Source: Lysobacteraceae bacterium 2PB (GTDB lineage Bacteria; Pseudomonadota; Gammaproteobacteria; Xanthomonadales; Xanthomonadaceae). From it: a stretch of 64,000 nt of DNA. Location of the stretch: assembly GCA_005502915.1 (NCBI GenBank), contig SCMT01000016.1, forward strand, positions 25,907-89,906. Direction: 5' to 3'. The position numbers were made by a program, and so were the translations under genes. Shown one piece after another: positions 45,076 to 52,983 of the stretch; within the stretch, counting starts at the first letter, position 1; each line of letters starts with the position of its first letter. The notes under the pieces are model-generated. The model was not told the DNA's origin. It saw nothing but the letters and a program-made list of their open reading frames with translations, and searched no databases.

Positions 45076-46503
45076 ATGGACGACCAGACCCCCACCACCA
45101 CGCCCGCCGACCTCTCCCCCACCCTCGATCGCCTGCGCGCCGCCTGGCGCGCGCGCAAGCCGGACCACGCCCAGCGCATGGCCGACCTGGAGCGGCTGAA
45201 GACCGTGTTCCGCAGGCGCATGACCGAGATGGAAGCGGCGGTGCGCGCGGACTTCGGCCACCGCTCCGAGCACGAGACCCTGCTGGCCGACGGCATGACC
45301 GTGCTCACCGAGATCGACCACCTGCGCCGCCACCTGCGCGGCTGGATGAAGCCGCGACGCGGCCGGGTCGGCTGGCGGCTGTGGCCGGCGCGGGCGCAGA
45401 TCCGGCGCGAGGCCTTGGGCGTGGTCGGCGTGATGTCGCCGTGGAACTACCCGGTCAACCTCGCCCTCGTGCCGCTGGCCACCGCGATCGCCGCCGGCAA
45501 CCACGTCTACCTCAAACCCTCGGAACACACGCCGCGCACCAGCGCCTTCCTGCAGTCGCTGCTGGCCGAGGTCTTCCCCGCCGACCGCGTCGCGGTGGCG
45601 GTGGGCGGCGCGGACATCGGCGCCGCGTTCGCCGGCCTGCCCTTCGACCACCTGCTGTTCACCGGCTCCACCGCCGTGGGCCGCAAGGTGATGGCCGCCG
45701 CCGCGCCGAACCTGACGCCGCTGACCCTGGAACTCGGCGGCAAGTCGCCGGCGATCGTGGCTGCGGATTTCCCGATCGAACAGGCCGCCGCGCGCCTGGC
45801 CAGCGGCAAGTGGTTCAACGGCGGCCAGACCTGCATCGCGCCGGACTACGTGCTGATCGACGCGGGGCGCCGCGACGCCCTGGTCGCCGCGCTGCGCGAG
45901 CAGGTCCGCGCGCGTTACGGCGCGGACATGCGCGATGCGCCGCACTTCACCCGCGTCATCAACGAAGGCCAGTACCGCCGGCTGCGCGCCCACCTCGACG
46001 ACGCCCGCGCGCGCGGCCTGCAGGTGATCGCGTTGGCCGAGGTCGACGAGGCCCGCGCCGAGGCCGAACACCTGCTGCCGCCGACCCTCGTGCTGGACCC
46101 CGGCGACGACGCGACGGTGATGCAGGAGGAGATCTTCGGGCCGATCCTGCCGATCCGCGGCTATGCCGCGCTGGACGACGCGATCGCCCATGTCGAACGC
46201 CACGACCGGCCGCTGGCGCTGTATCCCTTCAGCCACGACCGTGACACCGTCGAACGCATCCTCGGCCGGCTGGTCGCCGGCGGCGTCACCGTCAACGACA
46301 CCCTGCTGCATTTCGCCGCCAGCGACCTGCCGTTCGGCGGCATCGGCCCCAGTGGCATGGGGCAGTACCACGGCGAAGCCGGCTTCGAGACCTTCACCAA
46401 GGCGATGCCGGTGCTCTGGCAGGCACGCTGGAGCGCGACCGACATGCTCAAGCCGCCCTACACCGGGCGGATCGACCAGCTGGTGCGCAAGCTGACGCGC
46501 TGA
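45076..46503 (+). CDS. Aldehyde dehydrogenase, coniferyl-aldehyde-dehydrogenase type
   Basis: A 475-residue NAD(P)-dependent aldehyde dehydrogenase. Landmarks are S-P-W-N-Y-P-V-N-L-A, the cofactor loop F-T-G-S-T-A-V-G, catalytic E219 in L-E-L-G-G-K-S-P, and nucleophile C253 in G-G-Q-T-C-I-A-P. The C-terminus P-P-Y-T-G-R-I-D-Q-L-V-R and the short length put it in the membrane-associated/coniferyl-type branch (CalB-like) that oxidises aromatic or long-chain aldehydes. The physiological substrate is not shown by context. The ATG is at 45076 without a strong Shine-Dalgarno. Confidence 0.9.
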   Translation: MDDQTPTTTPADLSPTLDRLRAAWRARKPDHAQRMADLERLKTVFRRRMTEMEAAVRADFGHRSEHETLLADGMTVLTEIDHLRRHLRGWMKPRRGRVGWRLWPARAQIRREALGVVGVMSPWNYPVNLALVPLATAIAAGNHVYLKPSEHTPRTSAFLQSLLAEVFPADRVAVAVGGADIGAAFAGLPFDHLLFTGSTAVGRKVMAAAAPNLTPLTLELGGKSPAIVAADFPIEQAAARLASGKWFNGGQTCIAPDYVLIDAGRRDALVAALREQVRARYGADMRDAPHFTRVINEGQYRRLRAHLDDARARGLQVIALAEVDEARAEAEHLLPPTLVLDPGDDATVMQEEIFGPILPIRGYAALDDAIAHVERHDRPLALYPFSHDRDTVERILGRLVAGGVTVNDTLLHFAASDLPFGGIGPSGMGQYHGEAGFETFTKAMPVLWQARWSATDMLKPPYTGRIDQLVRKLTR

Positions 46504-46559
46504 CGCACCCTTCGCAACGACCCACACTCGACTTCCACCCCGGACAGAAGGATTTGCCG

Positions 46560-47618
46560 ATGCCCCGCCGCATGCTCGCCCACAGGACGCTCGCCCGCAC
46601 CACCGTCATCGCCGCGACGCTCTCCGTCGCGCTGGCCGCGCTCTGCGCGCAGGCCGCCGCGCCGAAACCCGTCAAGCCGCGCAGCTGGCTCACCGGCAAC
46701 GCCGCGGATTCCACTCGGCAGCCGGTCGGCGGCCCGGGCCTGCTGCTGATGGGCGGCAGCACCGAAGTCGATGCAGGTTTCGCGCAGCGCGCGTTCCCGA
46801 TCGCCAACGGCGGCGACATCGTGATCCTGCGCACCTCGGGCAAGGATGGCTACAACGATTACCTCTACAACCTCGTCAGCGGTGCGCTGAAGCCAGACTC
46901 GGTGGAAACCCTGCTCGTCGACACCCGCGACAAGGCCAACAGCGACTACACCGATCGTGCGATCCGCCAGGCCGAGCTGATCTTCCTCGCCGGCGGCGAC
47001 CAGTCGACCTACGTCAACGCCTGGCAGGGCACGCGCGTGCAGGATGCGCTGCACTTCGCGCATGCGCGCGGCGCGGTGATCGGCGGCACCTCGGCGGGCC
47101 TCGCGGTGCTGGGCCAGCATGTCTACGATCCCGACGGCGTCGCCGGCGTGACCAGCGCGGAGGCGCTTGCCGACCCCTACCATCCGTACGTGATGCTGAG
47201 CACCGGCTTCCTGCGCTTTCCGATCCTCGACGGCGCGATCACAGACAGTCACTTCCGCGAACGCGACCGCATGGGCCGCACGCTCGCCTTCATGGCGCGC
47301 CTGCGCCAGGACGGCATCGCGCCGTCGATCACCGCCATCGCGATCGACGAACAGACCTCGCTGTTCATCGACCGCAACGGGCGCGGCATCGTCGACAGCA
47401 ACCTCGGCGGCGCGACCTACGTGATCTCCGAGCGCGCCGACACCATGCGCGAACAGGTCCGGCCGGGCCAGCCACTGGTCTACCGCAACCTGCAGCGCGT
47501 GCGGCTGCGCGCCGGGCAATGGTTCGACTTCGTCGCGCGCACGCACAACGGCGACAGCACCACGCTCTCCGTCGATGCGCGCAACGCGGCGCCGTTCACG
47601 CCCGCCGACCCGTACTGA
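46560..47618 (+). CDS. Secreted cyanophycinase-like peptidase (family S51)
   Basis: A 352-residue protein with a signal peptide (about 1-35, ending C-A-Q-A-A-A). The S51 hallmark G-G-T-S-A-G carries nucleophile S178. Other landmarks are L-L-L-M-G-G, F-L-A-G-G-D-Q and the T-D-S-H-F region. Cyanophycinases release beta-Asp-Arg dipeptides from cyanophycin; extracellular versions let bacteria feed on polymer from others. No cyanophycin synthetase is in this window. The ATG at 46560 is chosen with AGAAGGA upstream; a TTG six bases earlier is unlikely. Confidence 0.88.
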   Translation: MPRRMLAHRTLARTTVIAATLSVALAALCAQAAAPKPVKPRSWLTGNAADSTRQPVGGPGLLLMGGSTEVDAGFAQRAFPIANGGDIVILRTSGKDGYNDYLYNLVSGALKPDSVETLLVDTRDKANSDYTDRAIRQAELIFLAGGDQSTYVNAWQGTRVQDALHFAHARGAVIGGTSAGLAVLGQHVYDPDGVAGVTSAEALADPYHPYVMLSTGFLRFPILDGAITDSHFRERDRMGRTLAFMARLRQDGIAPSITAIAIDEQTSLFIDRNGRGIVDSNLGGATYVISERADTMREQVRPGQPLVYRNLQRVRLRAGQWFDFVARTHNGDSTTLSVDARNAAPFTPADPY

Positions 47619-47648
47619 GCCGGCACCGGCATCGCCTGCGACGTACGC

Positions 47649-48179
47649 TCAGAGCATGCGCCGCAGCGCGTCGTCGCGACGGAACAGGTGGTGCCACAGC
47701 GCGCCCAGCGCATGCAGGGCGATCACGGCATAGAAGGCGTTGCCCAGGATTTCGTGCGCCTCCTCGAGCGCCTCGCCCGCGTCCTCGCCGAGGGCCAGCA
47801 TCGGCGGCACCTCGACCAACGTGAACGGGATCGCCAGCGCGTGGCCCTCGGCCCACACCGACAGCACGCCGAGCACCGGCTGCGCGACGACGAACAGCAG
47901 CAGCGCCAGCGCGACCAGCTTCGACAGGGCGACGCTCCATGCCGGCGACGGCGGCGTGACCGGCGGGGTCCGCGTGAACGCGCGCGACAGGATGCGCGGC
48001 AGGAACAGCGCCAGCAGGGCCAGCCCGGCGAAGACATGCCAGTCCGGCCCGGCGCGCTCGCCTTCCGCGATCTCCTCGGTCAGCTCGCTGGTGAGATAGG
48101 CCAGCAGGACGAGCCCAGCACTGATCCAGTGGATCGCGCGCACGGGCCAGGCGAATTTCGATGAACGGACGGCGGACAT
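47649..48179 (-). CDS. Cytochrome b561-family di-heme membrane protein
   Basis: A 176-residue four-helix membrane protein. Heme-ligand histidines are seen in A-I-H-W-I-S-A-G-L (helix 1), D-W-H-V-F-A-G-L (helix 2), and A-L-H-A-L-G-A-L-W-H-H-L-F-R-R-D (helix 4), the pattern of bacterial cytochrome b561. The family shuttles electrons between quinol and periplasmic partners, including superoxide. The start is 48179 (M-S-A-V-R-S-S-K-F-A-W-P). A perfect FNR-type box lies 56 bases upstream, suggesting oxygen-linked control. Confidence 0.92.
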   Translation of the reverse strand: MSAVRSSKFAWPVRAIHWISAGLVLLAYLTSELTEEIAEGERAGPDWHVFAGLALLALFLPRILSRAFTRTPPVTPPSPAWSVALSKLVALALLLFVVAQPVLGVLSVWAEGHALAIPFTLVEVPPMLALGEDAGEALEEAHEILGNAFYAVIALHALGALWHHLFRRDDALRRML

Positions 48180-48234
48180 CTTCGACTCCAGACAGGGGGA
48201 GCCACGACTGTCGCGGCGCAGGCATGCGATGGAA

Positions 48235-48248
48235 TTGATCGCGATCAA
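48235..48248. promoter_or_regulatory. Perfect FNR/ANR box
   Basis: TTGATCGCGATCAA at 48235-48248 matches the FNR consensus TTGAT-N4-ATCAA at every defined position. It lies 56 bases upstream of the cytochrome b561 start (minus strand) and 90 bases upstream of the exonuclease III start (plus strand), so either could be the target. The b561 gene is the more natural one. Confidence 0.7.
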
Positions 48249-48337
48249 TCCGCATCGCGAAACCGGCATGACCGATGGCAGGGTCCGCGGAACGATTCCC
48301 GACTGCGTGCGCAGGTGATTCCCGCTACACTCGCGCA

Positions 48338-49111
48338 ATGAAAATCGCTTCCTGGAACGTCAATTCGCTCAACGTGCGCCTGCCGCACCTCGAACAGTGG
48401 CTGCAGGCCGCGCAGCCCGACGTGGTCGGCCTGCAGGAGACCAAGCTGGAGGACAACCGCTTCCCCGACGCGGTGCTCGCCGGGCTCGGCTACCGCAGCG
48501 TGTTCGCCGGGCAGAAGACCTACAACGGCGTGGCCCTGCTCGCGCGCGGCCACGCGCTCGACGACGTCACCATCGGCATTCCCGGCTTCGACGACGCCCA
48601 GCGCCGCGCCATCGCCGCCACGGTGAACGGCATCCGCATCGTCAACCTGTACGTGGTCAACGGCCAGGATGTCGGCACCGAGAAGTACGACTACAAGCTG
48701 CGCTGGCTCGACGCCGTGCACGGCTGGATCGCCGACGAACTGTCGCGGCATCCGCAGCTGGTGGTGATGGGCGATTTCAACATCGCGCCCGACGACCGCG
48801 ACGTGCACGACCCGGCGGTGTGGAACGACGCGAGCATCCTCACCTCCACCGCCGAACGCGCCGCGCTGCAGCGACTGTTGAACCTCGGCCTGCACGACGC
48901 GTATCGCCTGCATCACAGCGAGGGCGGCTTCTTCAGCTGGTGGGACTACCGCCAGGCCGGCTTCCGCCGCAACCTCGGCCTGCGCATCGACCTCACCCTC
49001 GTCTCCGATGCGCTGCGCGGGAAGACCGTCGCCGCCGACATCGACCGCGAACCGCGCACCTGGGACCGCCCCAGCGACCATGCGCCGGCGTGGGTGCAGA
49101 TATCACGCTGA
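48338..49111 (+). CDS. xthA: Exodeoxyribonuclease III (AP endonuclease)
   Basis: A 257-residue enzyme that cuts DNA at abasic sites and removes 3' blocking groups in base excision repair. Motifs are M-K-I-A-S-W-N-V-N-S-L at the start, L-Q-E-T-K with metal ligand E34, V-V-M-G-D-F-N-I-A-P, and the catalytic R-P-S-D-H-A-P near the end. The ATG at 48338 begins exactly at the family N-terminus. It is divergent from cytochrome b561, with an FNR box between them. Confidence 0.94.
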   Translation: MKIASWNVNSLNVRLPHLEQWLQAAQPDVVGLQETKLEDNRFPDAVLAGLGYRSVFAGQKTYNGVALLARGHALDDVTIGIPGFDDAQRRAIAATVNGIRIVNLYVVNGQDVGTEKYDYKLRWLDAVHGWIADELSRHPQLVVMGDFNIAPDDRDVHDPAVWNDASILTSTAERAALQRLLNLGLHDAYRLHHSEGGFFSWWDYRQAGFRRNLGLRIDLTLVSDALRGKTVAADIDREPRTWDRPSDHAPAWVQISR

Positions 49112-49176
49112 CTTGGATCCTCACGTGCACGATGCCTATTGCAGGCAGATAAGGCACTTGGTTTTCGAGGCATTCA

Positions 49177-49617
49177 TCAGTAGAGCATCTGCTCATACAG
49201 TGCCCTGAGTTCAACCTCGAACGCATGGATCGGTACGAGGGAGAATTCTTCGCCGTTCGCATGGAATGCGACCCACGAACACTCGAGACAGATTACGACG
49301 TCAACTACGCCACTGCCTTCTCCGAAAGAAAAGGCCATCCCCGGGAAAAAACATCTTGCGCCGTCTCGACCCGGATCGTAGTTGGCAGGCGAGACCAACT
49401 TGGCTGCAAGCACGTGCGCCACTTCATGCGTCAGCAGGATGGTTCGTTCGACCTTGAAACCGTGCAGATATCCATCACGCTTCACTACCGCATTGGCCTC
49501 TTGATCCCATTCCGCTGATCGCCCAGGCAATCGGTGTGCTGCGACATGGCTCAAATCCAACTCAGGAAATGCACCGCCCTCACGACCGAAAATGCTCTGC
49601 GCCATGTCGAATGCCAT
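49177..49617 (-). CDS. Hypothetical protein with HEVAH and C-x2-C motifs, atypical base composition
   Basis: A 146-residue protein. It contains H-E-V-A-H after L-L-T, which fits the zinc-metalloprotease HExxH pattern, and later A-R-C-F-F-P-G-M and I-C-L-E-C-S-W, a C...C-x2-C arrangement seen in an uncharacterised small-protein family. Only one of these may be functional. The gene is visibly less GC-rich than its neighbours and its codon use is less biased, hinting at later acquisition. No signal peptide. The start at 49617 lacks a strong Shine-Dalgarno, so the N-terminus could be shortened. Confidence 0.55.
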   Translation of the reverse strand: MAFDMAQSIFGREGGAFPELDLSHVAAHRLPGRSAEWDQEANAVVKRDGYLHGFKVERTILLTHEVAHVLAAKLVSPANYDPGRDGARCFFPGMAFSFGEGSGVVDVVICLECSWVAFHANGEEFSLVPIHAFEVELRALYEQMLY

Positions 49618-49624
49618 GCTGATG

Positions 49625-50020
49625 TCAGCCCTGTTCCTTTCCAGTCGCCGGCCTGCTCCGCAGCGACGCCGCGATCAGGCCCAGGCCAGCGGCCAGCAGG
49701 CCGAGCATCATCAGCGTGTTGAACAGGCTGGTCGGGCGGAAGTAGATCTGCAGGTTGGCGAGCACGCCGACGATGATGATGGTGAGGCCCGCGAGCAGCA
49801 GCAGCCAGCCGATCACCAATTTCGCGTTGAAGAAGATCAGGCCGGTGCCGAGCAGGAACGGGATCAGCGACAGGCCGAAGCTGCTGTAACCATGGAAGCT
49901 CCAGAATCCGCCGGAACTGACGTGCACCTGGTTGGTCAGCAACCAACCGCCCGCGACCGCGCAGACGAGGCCGATCAGGAACTGGGAAATGCCACCGGGC
50001 GTGCCACCTGCGCCATTCAT
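49625..50020 (-). CDS. Small four-helix membrane protein of unknown function
   Basis: A 131-residue protein with about four hydrophobic segments (about residues 12-28, 45-61, 65-85 and 97-116), a short cytosolic tail, and G-G-F-W-S-F-H-G-Y between helices 1 and 2. It resembles the general LiaF/DUF5668-type membrane-helix bundles, but no firm family is recognised. GAGGA precedes the ATG at 50020. It lies 7 bases before the HEVAH gene on the same strand, so the two may be cotranscribed. Confidence 0.65.
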   Translation of the reverse strand: MNGAGGTPGGISQFLIGLVCAVAGGWLLTNQVHVSSGGFWSFHGYSSFGLSLIPFLLGTGLIFFNAKLVIGWLLLLAGLTIIIVGVLANLQIYFRPTSLFNTLMMLGLLAAGLGLIAASLRSRPATGKEQG

Positions 50021-50187
50021 GTTGCGTCCTCGGAAAGATGAACGGAATCGACGAGGGATCATAACGCGGCGCTGCGGTCGTGGCGGACAGGCCGGCGCGC
50101 GAAAGGATGGCGCGGGTTTTGACACGGATCAGCGCGGCGCGGCGGATCGGGTCTACACTGCGCTTCGATACCGGACGGGAGCCTGGC

Positions 50188-50703
50188 ATGCGTCCATCAA
50201 GATCCTCGGGCAAGCGCAGCGCGACCTGGATCGCCGTGCTCGCGTTGCTGCTGCTCGGCGCCGCGACCTGGAGCTTCCTGCGCGCGCCGGACACCGCAGC
50301 GCCTGCCGGGACGCCAACCGTTGCGGCGCCTTCCGCGATCGAAACCAATCCGCTGGCGCTGCCGCCACCGATGCAGGCGGATGCCCCGGCGACGATGCCC
50401 GCCTCGCCTCGCTATCCGGATTTCCTGCCGCCGGAAGCCATCGATACCCTGCAACTGATCGCGCGCGGCGGCCCTTACCCCTATCGCCAGGACGATGGCG
50501 TGTTCGGCAACCGCGAACGGCGGCTGCCGCAGCAGCCGCGGGGCTACTACCGGGAGTACACCGTCGAGACGCCGGGCTCGCCCGATCGCGGCGCACGGCG
50601 CATCGTCAGCGGCGGACAGCCGCCGGTCGAATACTTCTACACCGACGACCATTACCGCAGCTTCCGTCGCTTCACGCTCGACGGATCGGAGACACGACCG
50701 TGA
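50188..50703 (+). CDS. Guanyl-specific ribonuclease, barnase family, exported or membrane-anchored
   Basis: A 171-residue protein with a basic N-terminus and a hydrophobic helix at 13-30. A Pro/Ala-rich linker follows, then a microbial RNase domain from about 80 to 165. The catalytic positions of the barnase/RNase N1 fold are visible as E123 in Y-Y-R-E-Y-T-V, R137-R138 in G-A-R-R-I-V, and H155 in Y-T-D-D-H-Y-R-S-F. It should cleave RNA after guanosine. GGGAG precedes the ATG at 50188. Its stop overlaps the barstar start, so toxin and inhibitor are made together. Confidence 0.88.
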   Translation: MRPSRSSGKRSATWIAVLALLLLGAATWSFLRAPDTAAPAGTPTVAAPSAIETNPLALPPPMQADAPATMPASPRYPDFLPPEAIDTLQLIARGGPYPYRQDDGVFGNRERRLPQQPRGYYREYTVETPGSPDRGARRIVSGGQPPVEYFYTDDHYRSFRRFTLDGSETRP

Positions 50704-51167
50704 ACATCTCGGTGGAACTGGGCAGCCTGCTGGCCGATGCGGAACAGGCCGGCGCGTACTTCGTCGATGCGCGCGACCGCGAGGCGCTGGTCGAAGCCGG
50801 GCGCCTGCTGCGCTATACCGTCGCACCGATCGATGCGCGCAACTGCGCCGACCTGGACGCGGTCATGCGCGAGATCGCCGATGCGCTGCAGTTCCCCGAA
50901 TGGTTCGGCGGCAATCTCGATGCGCTGGCCGACTGCCTGAACGACCTGTCGTGGCTGCCCTCGGGGGGCTATGTAGTGGTGCTCGAACACATCGGCGAGT
51001 GGCGCGAGCGCGCGCCGGACGAAGTGGACGATGTCATCGACATCCTCAACGATGCCGCCGCGCGCTGGGCCGACGACCAGGTGCCGTTCTGGAGCTTCCT
51101 GCCGCTGTCGCCACGCGAGCTGGAGGCGATGGGCAGCGACGAGGACGCGTCGCCCGCAGCATCGTAA
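50700..51167 (+). CDS. Barstar-family ribonuclease inhibitor
   Basis: A 155-residue protein with the barstar core F-P-E-W-F-G-G-N-L-D-A-L-A-D-C-L-N-D-L at 65-83, whose Asp and Trp residues plug the RNase active site in the barnase-barstar complex. It starts at GTG 50700, which overlaps the RNase TGA by four bases (GTGA) and has CGGAG upstream. It protects the cell from its own RNase before export. It is longer than Bacillus barstar (about 90) because of an N-terminal ~40 residues and an acidic tail. Confidence 0.9.
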   Translation: MNISVELGSLLADAEQAGAYFVDARDREALVEAGRLLRYTVAPIDARNCADLDAVMREIADALQFPEWFGGNLDALADCLNDLSWLPSGGYVVVLEHIGEWRERAPDEVDDVIDILNDAAARWADDQVPFWSFLPLSPRELEAMGSDEDASPAAS

Positions 51168-51188
51168 CCGCATCCCGCCGCCTGGATG

Positions 51189-51461
51189 TCAGGCTTCCAC
51201 GACTTCCATGTGCTCGGGCCACAAGGGGAAGCGATGGGATTCGCTCAGCCCATCGCCGCGATCCCATTCCGCCATGACGTAGGCACATGGCTCGCGAATC
51301 TCGTCGACCTCCAGCACGCACCCCTTGAGGCTCCGGATGTCGCGCTGCTCGCGTCGAGGCAAGGGATCGATGATCCGCGGGTCGATGTCGAGCACACGCA
51401 CCTGGCTGCCGACGCGGACATCGGCGCCGTGAACGTCCTTGCAGGTCTTCTCGCCGGGCAT
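51189..51461 (-). CDS. Small hypothetical protein
   Basis: A 90-residue soluble protein starting M-P-G-E-K-T-C-K-D-V-H-G-A and containing V-G-S-Q-V-R-V-L-D-I-D-P and W-P-E-H-M-E-V-V-E. The alternation suggests a small beta-barrel (SH3/KOW-like), and the pattern V-R-V-G-S-x-V-R-V-L is common in such folds. The start 51461 is chosen at the conserved-looking N-terminus; longer frames run to 51536 without support. It lies 16 bases after the MFS gene on the same strand. Confidence 0.55.
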   Translation of the reverse strand: MPGEKTCKDVHGADVRVGSQVRVLDIDPRIIDPLPRREQRDIRSLKGCVLEVDEIREPCAYVMAEWDRGDGLSESHRFPLWPEHMEVVEA

Positions 51462-51477
51462 GATCGTGCCTTCGTCG

Positions 51478-52746
51478 TCAGGTGGCCGGATCCGCGATAT
51501 CGGTCTCTGCGGGACGCACCGGCGCCGGCCGCGCATAGCGCCAGGCCACCAGTACCGCGCAGGCGAGCAGCACGGCGGCGATCAGGAAGGCGATGCCCGG
51601 CAGGCGCGTCGGTGCGTGCGGGCCGATGAAGAAGCCGAACGAGCCGGCGAACAGCGCCGGCGCGAAGATGCCGGCGAGCGACACCAACCCGCTCAGCGCA
51701 CCCTGGATGCGCCCCTGCATCTCGGGCCCGACCTGCTTGGTGATCAGCGACTGCGTGGCGGGCGTGGCGATGGCCCAGAGCGCGCTGATCGGCAGGCCGA
51801 CCAGGAACAGCCAGCCGGCATCGGCGATGCCGTAGATCACGAAACCGACCACGCCGCAGGACAGGCCGAAGAGCATCGCGCGCCGTTCGCCGAGCGCCTT
51901 CACCAGCTTGCCGACCAGCACCGCGTTGACGATCACGCTGAGCACGCCCACGGCGGTCAGCACGTAGCCGGCTTCCGTCTCGTCCCAGCCGTAGCGCGCG
52001 TCGGCGAACAGCACGAAGGTGCTCGGATAGACGTAGTGCGCGAAGTTGGCGATGAACACCACCGCGACCAGGCCCCAGATCTGCGGGTAATCGCGCAGCA
52101 GCTTCACGCCGCCCATCGGCTTGGCGTGCGACCAGTCGAAACGGGGGGTGCGGCGTTCCTTCGGCAGCGACTCGGGCAGCACGAACAGGCCGTAGGCGAA
52201 GTTGAGCAGCGCCAGTCCCGCCGCGAACCAGAACGGCAGGCGATGGTCGATCCCGCCGAGCAGGCCGCCGAGCATCGGCCCGAGGGTGAAGCCCAGGCCG
52301 AAGGCCGCACCGATCATGCCGAAGCCCTTCGCGCGGTTTTCCGGGGTGGTGACGTCGGCGATGTAGGCGTTCGCCGTGGTGAAGCTGGCCGAGGTGATCG
52401 CCGAGACGATGCGACCGACGAACAGCCAGGCGAGGTTCGGCGCCAGCGCCATGGCGATGAAATCGATGCCAAGCCCCAGGCAGGACAGCAGGATCACCGG
52501 GCGCCGGCCGAAGCGGTCTGACAGCGCGCCCTGGATGGGCGAGGAGAAGAACTGCACCAGCGCGAACACCACGCTGAAGGCGCCGACCCAGTAGGCCGCC
52601 ATCGACTTGTCGCCGCCGACGAATGCCTGCACGAGGTGCGGCAGTACCGGGATGATCACGCCGAACGCGAGCACGTCGATCAGCACGGTGATGAAGATGA
52701 AGACGAGCGCGGCCTGTCGGCGGCCGCCGGCGAGAGGGCTGTTCAC
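51478..52746 (-). CDS. MFS transporter, TetA (DHA1) type
   Basis: A 422-residue transporter with 12 hydrophobic helices. The MFS signature G-A-L-S-D-R-F-G-R-R-P-V-I-L lies between helices 2 and 3, and antiporter motif C-like G-F-T-L-G-P-M-L-G-G-L-L-G-G lies in helix 5. It resembles the tetracycline-efflux group, but many homologues have other or unknown substrates, so resistance should not be assumed. The start is GTG at 52746 with no clear Shine-Dalgarno. It is divergent from gltB, with 237 bases between. Confidence 0.9.
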   Translation of the reverse strand: MNSPLAGGRRQAALVFIFITVLIDVLAFGVIIPVLPHLVQAFVGGDKSMAAYWVGAFSVVFALVQFFSSPIQGALSDRFGRRPVILLSCLGLGIDFIAMALAPNLAWLFVGRIVSAITSASFTTANAYIADVTTPENRAKGFGMIGAAFGLGFTLGPMLGGLLGGIDHRLPFWFAAGLALLNFAYGLFVLPESLPKERRTPRFDWSHAKPMGGVKLLRDYPQIWGLVAVVFIANFAHYVYPSTFVLFADARYGWDETEAGYVLTAVGVLSVIVNAVLVGKLVKALGERRAMLFGLSCGVVGFVIYGIADAGWLFLVGLPISALWAIATPATQSLITKQVGPEMQGRIQGALSGLVSLAGIFAPALFAGSFGFFIGPHAPTRLPGIAFLIAAVLLACAVLVAWRYARPAPVRPAETDIADPAT

Positions 52747-52983
52747 GTAGGTGCGGGGAGGGAGAGCCGGAGCGCGAGTCTACCGCGACGCGCCCGCAGC
52801 CGACGCCATGCGCCGCGGCGGCATGCTCCGTGACGGATGCCTCATGTCGTCATCGCCGTCATGAAAATCCGGCAGTTGCCGCAGTGCATCAATTGTGCTT
52901 AAGTCGGATGCATCCTGTGTCAAATCGTCGGCGAGCCTCGTGCCCGCCCTGGTTTCTGCGCCTTTCACTCGGACCCCCTCCCG

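Noticed and set aside
51478..52746. A tetracycline-resistance determinant
   Set aside because: The protein is TetA-like only at family level, sits in ordinary chromosome beside gltB without mobile elements or a TetR-type regulator, so resistance cannot be claimed.
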